Shown here in pieces: positions 24,452-32,949 of a stretch of 40,374 bases of DNA. A program made the position numbers and the translations under genes. The first letter of the stretch is position 1. Each line of letters opens with the position of its first letter. The notes under the pieces were generated by a model that worked only from the letters and a program-made list of their open reading frames with translations, made no database searches and had not been told where the DNA came from. This DNA is from Parasutterella muris (GTDB lineage: Bacteria > Pseudomonadota > Gammaproteobacteria > Burkholderiales > Burkholderiaceae_F), in assembly GCF_943193095.1 (NCBI RefSeq), contig NZ_CALPCV010000024.1, positions 1 through 40,374 of the forward strand. Reading direction: 5' to 3'.

Positions 24452-25900
24452 ATGCCAGATAACTATTCAAAAAATGATGCTGAAATTCAGCAGTACCGTA
24501 CCCCGCCTGCTGCTAAAGAAGCCGAAGACGCGGTCCTCGGCGCGCTCCTTCTCGACAATAAGGTCTTCGACCTGATCGGCGGCCGTATCGATGTTGAGGA
24601 TTTTTATGATTACGGCAACCGCCTGATCTTTGAAAACATTAAAAAACTCATCGGAGAGGGCAGGCCCGCGGATATCCTGACCGTGCATGACCTGCTGCGC
24701 GAGGCGGGTCTGGAAACAGAAACCGGCGGTATGGAATACCTCAACCGCATCGCCGATTACAGCCCGGGCGCGGCCAATATCGTGCGTTACGCCGAAATTA
24801 TCCGTGACCGCTCAACGAGACGCCGCCTCATTACCGCAGGCAACGAAATTGTCAGCGACGCTTTAAATCCCGGAGCTCGCGAAGCGAAAGATCTGCTTGA
24901 TGAGGCTCAGGCAAAAATGCTCCGTATCAACGAAGAATTGGCTAAAAGCGGCAGCGGCTTCCAAAAGATTGACTCCGTGCTGGCCGATTACACGACACAC
25001 CTGCGCGAGCTCTCCGAAATGGATAATCCGGGTATGGTCTACGGCGTCGGAACGGGTTTCCCGGACTTGGACCGCATGACCAACGGCATGCACGAAGGCG
25101 AACTGATTATCGTCGCCGGCCGTCCGGCGATGGGCAAGACCGCTTTTGCTCTGAATATCGCGCTGCACGTCGGCGCCAATCAGGCGCTGCCTGTCGGTAT
25201 CTTTTCGATGGAAATGTCGGCTGAACAGATCGCGGGCCGACTGCTCAGCGCGCTCGGAGAAATCCCCGCCGGAGATCTGAAAACCGGTCAGCTCGGCAAT
25301 AATTGGCGATCTTTCTATAACGCGGCCGAACAGCTCGAAAAATCTCCGATCTTTATCGATGACACCAGCGGACTCTCAATTCTCAGTCTGCGAAGCAGAG
25401 CGCGTCAGCTTTTAAACCGCGTCGGCGGCAAACTCGGACTGATCGTTGTGGATTACCTGCAGCTGATGTCGGGTGAAAGCTCTTCGCGCGGCGGAGATCA
25501 GAACCGAGCTTCCGAAATTGCGGAAATCTCGCGCGGTCTCAAAGGTCTCGCAAGAGAGCTGAAGGTTCCGATTATCGCGCTGTCTCAGATTAAGCGTGAT
25601 GTGGACAATCGTCCTAATAAACGTCCTTTAATGAGTGACTTGAGAGAATCCGGTTCTATTGAGCAGGATGCGGACGTCATTATGTTCCTGTATCGGCCGG
25701 CCGCATACCAGCGCAAAGAAGATTCCGATGATCCGGATGCACCGGCACCGGCTGAGGAACCGGCAAACGCGTCGGAAGCCGAGCTGATTATCGGTAAACA
25801 GCGCAGCGGTCCGACCGGAACAATCCCTCTGATCTTCCAGGGGGCTTATACGAGATTTGTCAGTCGGGCAACCGACATGCAGATGCAGGCTGGATATTAA
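24452..25900 (+). CDS. dnaB: replicative DNA helicase DnaB
   Basis: Encodes 482 aa. DnaB is the hexameric 5'-to-3' helicase of the replisome. The N-terminal domain (about 15-120, EAEDAVLGALLLDN) binds primase. The RecA-like motor has Walker A GRPAMGKTAF (about residue 223-232), VDYLQLM (Walker B) and DLRESGSIEQDADV. The frame is open upstream through the terminator, but the ATG at 24452 with AGAGG at 24442-24446 matches the family. A -10-like TATAGT at 24424-24429 lies close upstream. No intein is present. Confidence 0.97.
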   Translation: MPDNYSKNDAEIQQYRTPPAAKEAEDAVLGALLLDNKVFDLIGGRIDVEDFYDYGNRLIFENIKKLIGEGRPADILTVHDLLREAGLETETGGMEYLNRIADYSPGAANIVRYAEIIRDRSTRRRLITAGNEIVSDALNPGAREAKDLLDEAQAKMLRINEELAKSGSGFQKIDSVLADYTTHLRELSEMDNPGMVYGVGTGFPDLDRMTNGMHEGELIIVAGRPAMGKTAFALNIALHVGANQALPVGIFSMEMSAEQIAGRLLSALGEIPAGDLKTGQLGNNWRSFYNAAEQLEKSPIFIDDTSGLSILSLRSRARQLLNRVGGKLGLIVVDYLQLMSGESSSRGGDQNRASEIAEISRGLKGLARELKVPIIALSQIKRDVDNRPNKRPLMSDLRESGSIEQDADVIMFLYRPAAYQRKEDSDDPDAPAPAEEPANASEAELIIGKQRSGPTGTIPLIFQGAYTRFVSRATDMQMQAGY

Positions 25901-25904
25901 CTAG

Positions 25905-26387
25905 ATGCTGGATATTATTCTTTGGATCGCAGCAGTCCTTCTTATGGGTGTGGGAATACTCGGTACCGTCATTCCGATGATTCCCGGACTGCCGATGATC
26001 TTTGCCGGAGCTTGGCTCGCGGCCTTTATCGATCACTATGACAAGATCAATGTCTGGGTCGTCGTGCTTCTTGGGGTGCTGATGCTCTTCGGTCTGGCAG
26101 TCGACTGGATCGCACAAACGATGGGCGCAAAAAAGGCCGGGGCGACTAAGCTCGGGATTGTCGGCTCCCTGATCGGTACCTTTGTCGGTATCTTTACCGG
26201 ACTCTGGGGTTTGATTTTTATGCCGCTCCTCGGAGCGGCGATCGGCGAGTTTATTGATCATCAGGACATGCTGCGCAGCGGTAAGGTCGGTTTTGCGACA
26301 TGGCTCGGAATGATCATCGGCACCGTTGTTAAGCTTGCGCTCGCTTTTACCATGATCGGTGTTGTGATTGCCGATATTCTGATTTAG
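25905..26387 (+). CDS. DUF456 membrane protein
   Basis: Encodes 160 aa with about four to five membrane segments. The N-terminal block VGILGTVIPMIPGLPMIFAG is the DUF456 signature, and a second glycine-rich region (LGIVGSLIGTFVGIFTG and GLIFMPLLGAAIGEF) is typical. It starts 4 nt after dnaB with no clear ribosome binding site, so coupling is likely. Its function is unknown; family members are small integral membrane proteins. A 6-bp hairpin overlaps its stop. Confidence 0.88.
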   Translation: MLDIILWIAAVLLMGVGILGTVIPMIPGLPMIFAGAWLAAFIDHYDKINVWVVVLLGVLMLFGLAVDWIAQTMGAKKAGATKLGIVGSLIGTFVGIFTGLWGLIFMPLLGAAIGEFIDHQDMLRSGKVGFATWLGMIIGTVVKLALAFTMIGVVIADILI

Positions 26388-26401
26388 TCCGTGAAACGGA
26401 C
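26387..26401 (+). other. intergenic hairpin after DUF456 gene
   Basis: GTCCGT (26387-26392) pairs perfectly with ACGGAC (26396-26401) around a GAA loop, beginning in the stop codon. It has no T run and is more likely a 3'-end stability element than a terminator. Confidence 0.35.
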
Positions 26402-26432
26402 AGCGCAACAGAAATCGTAAGGATTTAAAAAT

Positions 26433-28100
26433 ATGCCATTACCAAAAATGCCTTCCGGCAAAGCAAGCAGATTGACGGATATCGCCGCCTCTCTGCCTCT
26501 CGAGGGCCCGACAGAGCAGGATAAAAAGACGGTTCGCCGTGCCAGAAAAAATAAAACGACTGAACTGCCGAAAAAGGAAGCGGCCTTGCTGAAACCCGTC
26601 GCCGCAAAAGAAGCAGTCAGGGAAGTTAAAGCGGAGATGAGCAAAGAAGCCGCCGCGGCCAAGAAGGAAGCCTGCGCGCCCGTTTCGCATCGCCGAAACA
26701 AAAATATTCCGGACGACGGGAAAAAGCGCCTTTATGTGCTGGATACCAATGTCCTCATGCACGATCCGACAAGTATCTTCCGCTTTGAAGAGCACGACGT
26801 TTATCTGCCGATGATCACGCTTGAAGAGCTCGATAACCATAAGAGCGGCATGACCGATGTCGCAAGAAACGTGCGTCAGGTCAGCCGCACGCTCGATCAG
26901 ATCATGCAGCATCTTGAGGGCAGCATCGAGCACGGTGTTCCTTTGAATGTGCTCGGCAATAAAGAGGCTTTGGGAAGACTCTTTATTCAGACAACTCCAT
27001 ACCCGAATGATTTGAATATGCTTGAGAGCGGAAAGGCGGACAACCGTATTCTTTCCGTGGTCAAGGGGTTGGAAAAACAGCGCTCGGACCGCACGGTCGT
27101 TTTAGTTTCCAAAGACATCAATATTCGATTGAAGGCGGCAGCGCTCGGTCTGCTCGCGGAGGATTACTACAACGACAAGATGATCGAGGACTGCGATCTT
27201 CTGTATACCGGCCTGCTTAAACTCCCGGCGAATTTCTGGGAACAGCACGGCAAGGATCTGAAATCCTGGCAGAAGGACGGCAGAACTTGGTACCAAATCA
27301 AGGGCCCGATGGTCAGGCAATTCCTCATCAATCAGTTCATTTGGTACGAAGCTCCCGACGCCACTCCGTTCTATGGGGAAGTCAAGTCGATCGAAGGCGA
27401 TACCGCGGTCGTCCGTGTTATTGATGACTACACCAACCCGAAACATCAGGTTTGGGGCATCAATGCGAGAAACCGTGAGCAGAGTTTTGCTTTGAATCTT
27501 CTTCTGGATCCGGAAATTGATTTCGTGACGCTGCTCGGTCAGGCGGGCACCGGCAAGACGCTGCTGACGCTTGCCGCCGCTTTGACTCAGACAATGGAGA
27601 TGCGCCGCTTTAATGAAATCATCATTACGCGCGCGACCATTTCCGTCGGCGAAGATATCGGCTTTTTGCCGGGCACTGAGGAAGAGAAGATGGCCCCGTG
27701 GCTTGGCGCGATTGACGACAACCTCGAGGTGCTGAATCGAGGCGGAAACGGAACCGAGTGGGGTAGAAGAGCCTCCGAGGATCTGTTCCGTTCCAGAATC
27801 CGAATCAAGTCAATGAGCTTCATGCGCGGCCGCACGTTCCTGAATAAGTTCGTCATCATCGATGAGGCGCAGAACCTGACGCCGAAACAGATGAAAACGC
27901 TGATTACGCGCGCGGGTCCGGGCTCCAAGATCGTCTGCCTCGGCAATATCGCGCAGATCGATACGCCTTATCTGACGGAAGGCTCATCCGGTCTGACGTA
28001 TGTCGTCGACCGATTTAAGAATTGGCTGCATTCCGGACATATCACAATGCAGCGAGGCGAACGCTCAAGACTCGCGGATTACGCAAGCGAAGCTCTTTAA
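26433..28100 (+). CDS. PIN-PhoH (PhoH2-type) RNase/ATPase
   Basis: Encodes 555 aa. A low-complexity Lys/Ala-rich leader (about 1-95) precedes a PIN domain starting YVLDTNVLMHDP (residues 101-112), with acidic residues in LEELDNHK and VSKDIN. The C-terminal PhoH domain has Walker A GQAGTGKTLL (about 369-378) and Walker B VIIDEAQNLTP (about 474-484). PhoH2 proteins combine a PIN ribonuclease with an ATP-driven RNA unwinding activity. AAGGA at 26419-26423 supports the start. The leader is longer than in relatives I know. A terminator follows. Despite the family name, no Pho box precedes it. Confidence 0.93.
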   Translation: MPLPKMPSGKASRLTDIAASLPLEGPTEQDKKTVRRARKNKTTELPKKEAALLKPVAAKEAVREVKAEMSKEAAAAKKEACAPVSHRRNKNIPDDGKKRLYVLDTNVLMHDPTSIFRFEEHDVYLPMITLEELDNHKSGMTDVARNVRQVSRTLDQIMQHLEGSIEHGVPLNVLGNKEALGRLFIQTTPYPNDLNMLESGKADNRILSVVKGLEKQRSDRTVVLVSKDINIRLKAAALGLLAEDYYNDKMIEDCDLLYTGLLKLPANFWEQHGKDLKSWQKDGRTWYQIKGPMVRQFLINQFIWYEAPDATPFYGEVKSIEGDTAVVRVIDDYTNPKHQVWGINARNREQSFALNLLLDPEIDFVTLLGQAGTGKTLLTLAAALTQTMEMRRFNEIIITRATISVGEDIGFLPGTEEEKMAPWLGAIDDNLEVLNRGGNGTEWGRRASEDLFRSRIRIKSMSFMRGRTFLNKFVIIDEAQNLTPKQMKTLITRAGPGSKIVCLGNIAQIDTPYLTEGSSGLTYVVDRFKNWLHSGHITMQRGERSRLADYASEAL

Positions 28101-28107
28101 TCCTTAT

Positions 28108-28133
28108 GCGCTCTCTGATCGGGAGCGCTTTTT
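28108..28133 (+). terminator. Rho-independent terminator after PIN-PhoH gene
   Basis: GCGCTC (28108-28113) pairs with GAGCGC (28123-28128), and five T follow (28129-28133). It lies 7 nt after the stop codon. Confidence 0.85.
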
Positions 28134-28268
28134 CGTTTCCGACTGAAGATATTTGCGTTTCTGCCGCTGAAAGCGATAAAAAAGAACCTGTCTCACGTAA
28201 GGAGCGGGGAGAAATTTCGTAAAATCTTAAGTTAACTGTTTTTGAATTTACCTAGATAAAGGTTCCGT

Positions 28269-29618
28269 ATGAATAACGATTTTCCTCGAATTAAACGTCT
28301 GCCGCCGTACGTCTTTAATATTACTAATGAACTTAAAATGGCAGCGCGTCACCGCGGAGAGGATATCATCGACTTGAGCATGGGCAATCCCGACGGGGAT
28401 ACTCCCAAGCACATTGTGGACAAAATGGTTGAAGTCGCAGAGAGAACAGGAACTCACGGCTATTCAGCCTCCAGAGGTATCCCGAGACTGCGCAAAGCGA
28501 TCAGCGATTGGTACAAACGCCGCTGGGACGTGGATATCGATCCGGACAAAGAAGCGATCGTTACCATCGGCTCTAAGGAAGGTATCGCGCATCTGATGCT
28601 TGCAACGCTTGACCGAGGTGACACTATTCTCGTTCCGAATCCGAGCTACCCGATCCACATTTACGGCGCCATCATCGCCGGTGCCGACGTCCGCAGCGTT
28701 CGTATGGGCCCGGGCCTTGATTTCTTCGCAGAGTTCGAGCGCGCTGTTGTGGAAACAACACCTAAGCCCAAACTCATGATCCTGGGCTTCCCGAGCAATC
28801 CGACTGCTCAGTGCGTTGATCTGGAATTCTTCAAAAAGCTGGTTGATCTGGCTAAGAAACACGGTATTTATATCGTGCACGATTTGGCCTACGCCGACAT
28901 CGTTTATGACGACTACAAAGCGCCTTCCATCATGGAAGTTCCGGGTGCCAAGGACGTTGCTGTTGAATTCTTCACTATGAGCAAGAGCTACAACATGGCC
29001 GGATGGCGTATCGGCTTCATGGTCGGAAATCAAGAGCTCGTGCATGCGCTGACTCGTATCAAGAGCTATCACGATTACGGCACCTTCACTCCGATTCAGG
29101 TCGGCGCGATTGAGGCGCTGAACGGACCTCAGGAGTGCGTGGAAGAAGTTCGCAAAGAATATCAGCACCGCCGCGACATTATGGTCAAAGGTTTGCATGA
29201 CATTGGCTGGAATGTAGAAAATCCGAAGGCGAGTATGTACATCTGGGCCGAACTGCCCGAATTCTATAAGCCGATGGGTAGCGTGGAATTCTCCAAGCGT
29301 CTTCTGGAAGTCGCTAAGGTCGCTGTTTCTCCCGGTGTTGGTTTCGGTGAATACGGCGAAGGCTTTGTTCGTATCGCTCTGATCGAAAACGCCGATCGTA
29401 TCCGTCAGGCGCTTCGCGGCATTCGCAAGATGTTCAAGGAAGACGGTCTGATTGAACCGAAGAGCAAGAAATTTCACCGTCACTGGAAGGGAGAACCGGC
29501 CCCTGCGCCGATTTCTGCAAAGAAAAAAGAAATTGAATTTAAAGGCGTCTCTAATCTGCCGACGAAAGCAAAACCTAAGGCAAAGTCCAAGGCTAAGCCT
29601 GCGAAAAAGAAAGCTTAA
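28269..29618 (+). CDS. alaC: AlaC-type alanine/pyruvate aminotransferase
   Basis: Encodes 449 aa. A class I/II aminotransferase using pyridoxal phosphate; the Schiff-base lysine is K239 in FTMSKSYNMAGWRIGF. IDLSMGNPDGDTPKHIV near the N-terminus and GFPSNPTAQ are diagnostic of AlaC, which interconverts alanine and pyruvate with glutamate/2-oxoglutarate. Starts at ATG 28269 with AAAGG upstream. The enzyme fold ends near residue 400; the last roughly 40 residues form a lysine/alanine/proline-rich tail ending in KAKPAKKKA that AlaC relatives usually lack. It precedes hom and thrC by 18 nt, a common betaproteobacterial group. Confidence 0.92.
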   Translation: MNNDFPRIKRLPPYVFNITNELKMAARHRGEDIIDLSMGNPDGDTPKHIVDKMVEVAERTGTHGYSASRGIPRLRKAISDWYKRRWDVDIDPDKEAIVTIGSKEGIAHLMLATLDRGDTILVPNPSYPIHIYGAIIAGADVRSVRMGPGLDFFAEFERAVVETTPKPKLMILGFPSNPTAQCVDLEFFKKLVDLAKKHGIYIVHDLAYADIVYDDYKAPSIMEVPGAKDVAVEFFTMSKSYNMAGWRIGFMVGNQELVHALTRIKSYHDYGTFTPIQVGAIEALNGPQECVEEVRKEYQHRRDIMVKGLHDIGWNVENPKASMYIWAELPEFYKPMGSVEFSKRLLEVAKVAVSPGVGFGEYGEGFVRIALIENADRIRQALRGIRKMFKEDGLIEPKSKKFHRHWKGEPAPAPISAKKKEIEFKGVSNLPTKAKPKAKSKAKPAKKKA

Positions 29619-29636
29619 TTTAAACGAGGGAGAATA

Positions 29637-30947
29637 ATGGCAACACCGATCAAGGTTGGCCTGGCGGGCTTCGGCAACGTCGGCAGCGGAACATACAGCA
29701 TTTTAAACCGCAACCACTCGCTGATTACTCAGCGAGCCGGTGCTCCGATTACCGTTAAACGCGTGGCCGTCCGCAATGTTGACCGCGTCAGAAAACTGGT
29801 GGATGAAGACGTGGCGGTCAGCAGCGACTGGCACGACTTGGTGATGGATCCCGAGATTAACGTGGTGGTCGAGGCGATCGGCGGTATTGAGCCCGCGAGA
29901 TCTCTGATTCTTGCCGCAATCGACGCAGGCAAACACGTTGTTACGGCCAATAAGGCGCTGCTTGCCGAGCACGGTAATGAAATTTTTAAGGCGGCTGAAG
30001 AAAAAGGCGTAAACGTTGCGCTTGAAGCGGCAGTCGCCGGCTCTATTCCGATTGTGAAAGCGCTGCGTGAAGGCTTGGCCGCAAACCGCGTCTCAAGCAT
30101 CGCGGGTATCATTAACGGAACCTGCAACTTTATTCTCTCGACAATGCGCGATACCGGCAGAAGCTTTGATGATGTGCTCGCTGAAGCGCAGCGTCTCGGT
30201 TACGCTGAAGCGGACCCGACGTTCGATATCGAAGGCATTGACTCCGCCCACAAGCTGGTGCTGCTTTCTTCGATTGCTTTCGGCGTGCCCGTCAATATGG
30301 ATAAAGTGCATATCGAAGGCATCAGCCGTCTTGAAGCGAAAGACATTAAATTTGCCGAGGAGCTCGGCTATCGCGTCAAGCTGCTCGGTATTACGAAATA
30401 TACCGATTACGGTATTGAACTGCGCGTCCATCCGGCACTGGTGCCGATGCGCCGGCTGCTTGCCAACGTTGAGGGTGCGATGAATGCCGTCGTGGTGAAA
30501 GGCGATGCAGCGGAAAGCTCTCTTTACTACGGTAAAGGAGCGGGCTCTGAGCCGACCGGTTCCGCTGTTGTTGCCGACCTGATCGATATTGCCCGCACCG
30601 CCGACGCCAACGTCAGCGAAAGACCGAAAATGCCGACTACGCAGCATAATCCGGGTGCAAAGGATTTTGCCGATTTCGGCGACACCGTTTGCTCCTATTA
30701 CCTGCGTATCCCGGTGGACGATCGCCCCGGTGTCTTAGCGGACCTCGCCCGTATCATCGCGGACAACAACATCTCTATCGAGTCGCTTATCCAGAGAGAA
30801 GCGCCGCAGAAAGAGGATTCCACTGAAGTTATTTTGATGACGCACAGCACAATTGAATCGCTTATGCAGCGTGCGATCCGCACTATGCAGCAGCTCAAGA
30901 GCGTTCGCGGACCGATTGTCGTGCTTCGCAAGGAAGAATTACAGTAA
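29637..30947 (+). CDS. hom: homoserine dehydrogenase
   Basis: Encodes 436 aa. Hom reduces aspartate semialdehyde to homoserine, the branch point to threonine and methionine. VGLAGFGNVGSGTY (about 7-20) is the NAD(P)-binding site, and GIINGTCNFILSTM with YAEADPTFDIEGIDSAHKL is the catalytic domain. A C-terminal ACT domain (about 350-430) suggests feedback control by threonine. A purine-rich GAGGGAG precedes the ATG. Its stop overlaps the thrC start by one base, so the two are co-translated. Confidence 0.97.
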   Translation: MATPIKVGLAGFGNVGSGTYSILNRNHSLITQRAGAPITVKRVAVRNVDRVRKLVDEDVAVSSDWHDLVMDPEINVVVEAIGGIEPARSLILAAIDAGKHVVTANKALLAEHGNEIFKAAEEKGVNVALEAAVAGSIPIVKALREGLAANRVSSIAGIINGTCNFILSTMRDTGRSFDDVLAEAQRLGYAEADPTFDIEGIDSAHKLVLLSSIAFGVPVNMDKVHIEGISRLEAKDIKFAEELGYRVKLLGITKYTDYGIELRVHPALVPMRRLLANVEGAMNAVVVKGDAAESSLYYGKGAGSEPTGSAVVADLIDIARTADANVSERPKMPTTQHNPGAKDFADFGDTVCSYYLRIPVDDRPGVLADLARIIADNNISIESLIQREAPQKEDSTEVILMTHSTIESLMQRAIRTMQQLKSVRGPIVVLRKEELQ

Positions 30948-32383
30948 TGCAGTACGTATCGACTCGAGGCGGCGTTCCTGCCGCCACATACAGTGAAATC
31001 GTTCTTCAGGGACTCGCAAAAGACGGCGGCCTCTTTGTCCCTAAAGAATATCCTCAGGTCTCACGCGAAACGCTCGAAAGCTGGCGCGGCCTCAATTACG
31101 CGCAGCTTGCGACCGCGGTTACTTCGCTTTTTGCGAAGGATATGAACCGCTCGACGATCGCGCATCTGTGCGAAAGCACATATACGTCCGAAGTCTACTG
31201 CCACGGCAGAGAAGGTACCGACTTTTCAAAGATCGTGCCGCTCGTTTGGCTTGAAAAAGATCTGGCGATTCTGGAACTTTCCAACGGTCCGACGCTCGCT
31301 TTTAAAGACATGGCGATGCAGTATTTGGGCGCACTCTTTGAGTACATTTTGTCCCGCAAAGAGAGCCGACTGAATATCCTCGGCGCGACAAGCGGCGATA
31401 CGGGCAGCGCTGCGGAATACGCTATGCGCGGCCGCAAAGGCATTCAGGTGTTTATGCTTTCGCCGGCAGGCCGCATGAGCGCTTTCCAGAAAGCGCAGAT
31501 GTACTCGATTGAAGACAAGAACATCTTCAATATCGCGGTCCGAGGCAGTTTCGATGACGCTCAGGACGTGGTCAAGGCGGTTTCGCGAGATCTGGACTTT
31601 AAGGCCGAGCATCATATCGGCGCCGTCAATTCGATTAACTGGGCGCGAATCGCCGCTCAGGTGGTCTATTACTTCAGTGCTTGGCTTCAGGCGACAGAAA
31701 GCCCTGACGAAGAAGTCGCTTTCTCGGTGCCGTCCGGCAACTTCGGCGACATTCTCGCAGGATGGATCGCTAAGAACATGGGTCTGCCCGTCAAACAGCT
31801 GATCGTCGCGACCAACGAGAACGATGTGCTCTATGAGTTCTTCCGTTCGGGCCGCTACCGCGTGCGTGACTCCGCGCATACTTTTGTGACCAGTTCGCCT
31901 TCGATGGATATCTCCAAGGCGTCGAATTTTGAACGCTATATCTACGATATCTGCGGCAAAAATCCGAACCGCGTGACAGAACTCTGGGACGAACTCGGAC
32001 AGAAGGGAGAATTCCTTCTGGACAGCGACGAATGGAATCGCGTAAAAGAAAGCGGATTCACCGCGGCCCGCAGCACGCATGCTGATCGAATCCGCAGAAT
32101 TCGTGAAACGTGGGAAAAGCATCAGTTCCTCGTCGATCCGCATACGGCTGACGGCCTCAACGCGGCTGAGCAGATGCGTCTTCCGGGCGTCAAGACGATT
32201 TGTCTGGAAACAGCGCTTCCGGCGAAGTTCGCAGCGACGATTAAAGAAGCCGTAGGCTTTGAGCCTCCGATTCCCGCGGGCTACGAAGCGCTGCTGTCGC
32301 TTCCTCAGCGAGTCACGGAAATGGATCCGAATGTCGAGGAAATTAAAGCCTTCCTCAGCAGCCGAGATCGGGACGCAGAGTAA
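30947..32383 (+). CDS. thrC: threonine synthase
   Basis: Encodes 478 aa. ThrC converts O-phosphohomoserine to threonine. The PLP lysine is K120 in PTLAFKDMAMQ, and LGATSGDTGSAAEYAM and SVPSGNFGD are the phosphate-binding motifs. The length fits the longer, proteobacterial class. It overlaps hom by one base (TAATG). A terminator follows immediately, separating it from mobB. Confidence 0.97.
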   Translation: MQYVSTRGGVPAATYSEIVLQGLAKDGGLFVPKEYPQVSRETLESWRGLNYAQLATAVTSLFAKDMNRSTIAHLCESTYTSEVYCHGREGTDFSKIVPLVWLEKDLAILELSNGPTLAFKDMAMQYLGALFEYILSRKESRLNILGATSGDTGSAAEYAMRGRKGIQVFMLSPAGRMSAFQKAQMYSIEDKNIFNIAVRGSFDDAQDVVKAVSRDLDFKAEHHIGAVNSINWARIAAQVVYYFSAWLQATESPDEEVAFSVPSGNFGDILAGWIAKNMGLPVKQLIVATNENDVLYEFFRSGRYRVRDSAHTFVTSSPSMDISKASNFERYIYDICGKNPNRVTELWDELGQKGEFLLDSDEWNRVKESGFTAARSTHADRIRRIRETWEKHQFLVDPHTADGLNAAEQMRLPGVKTICLETALPAKFAATIKEAVGFEPPIPAGYEALLSLPQRVTEMDPNVEEIKAFLSSRDRDAE

Positions 32384-32396
32384 CTTAAACAGAATA

Positions 32397-32422
32397 GGCC
32401 CGCTGAGTCGGGCCGTATTTTT
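32397..32422 (+). terminator. terminator between thrC and mobB
   Basis: GGCCCG (32397-32402) pairs with CGGGCC (32409-32414) across a 6-nt loop, followed by GTATTTTT. The mobB start codon lies only 5 nt beyond the T run, so this hairpin may act as an attenuator of the downstream genes. Confidence 0.8.
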
Positions 32423-32427
32423 ATCAC

Positions 32428-32949
32428 ATGAAGATTGTTAATTTTGTCGGCTATTCCGGAAGCGGCAAGACGACGCTCATAGAGAAGCTGATTCCTATTT
32501 TCTGCGCTCAGGGTCTGCGGGTTGCCGCAATTAAAAATGCGCACCATAACTTTGATATGGATAAGCCCGGAAAAGACTCTTACCGTTATCGCAGGGCAGG
32601 GGCCTCTCAGGTCATTGTCCGCAACGCAGAGCGTTGGGCCATGTTTTCGGAAACGCCTCAGGGCGCTCCGCATTTGTCAGAATTGATTGCGCATCTTGAT
32701 CCGGCGGATTTAATCGTGGTAGAAGGCTTTAAATCGGAAGATAGCGACGCGCTCAGATTGGAAGTCTTTAGAGAGATCGGCAGAGGCGAGCCTCCGATCT
32801 GTCAGAGTGACGAAAGTATCTGTGCCGTTGTCTCTGACAAAGCGCGAGAAGCGTTTCCCGCGCTGCCTGTGCTGGATATCAATAGTCCGGAAAAAGTCGC
32901 AGCCTGGATTACAGAAAAACTTCAGATAAAAGGGATTGAGAAATGCTGA
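32428..32949 (+). CDS. mobB: molybdopterin-guanine dinucleotide synthesis adaptor MobB
   Basis: Encodes 173 aa. MobB is a GTP-binding P-loop protein that assists MobA in attaching GMP to molybdopterin. The P-loop GYSGSGKTT (residues 8-16) is at the start, followed by HHNFDMDKPGKDSYRYRRAGA and LIVVEGFKSE, all typical. No Shine-Dalgarno is visible and the ATG lies 5 nt after a terminator T run. The start is fixed by the P-loop. moeA overlaps its end by 7 nt. Confidence 0.92.
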   Translation: MKIVNFVGYSGSGKTTLIEKLIPIFCAQGLRVAAIKNAHHNFDMDKPGKDSYRYRRAGASQVIVRNAERWAMFSETPQGAPHLSELIAHLDPADLIVVEGFKSEDSDALRLEVFREIGRGEPPICQSDESICAVVSDKAREAFPALPVLDINSPEKVAAWITEKLQIKGIEKC

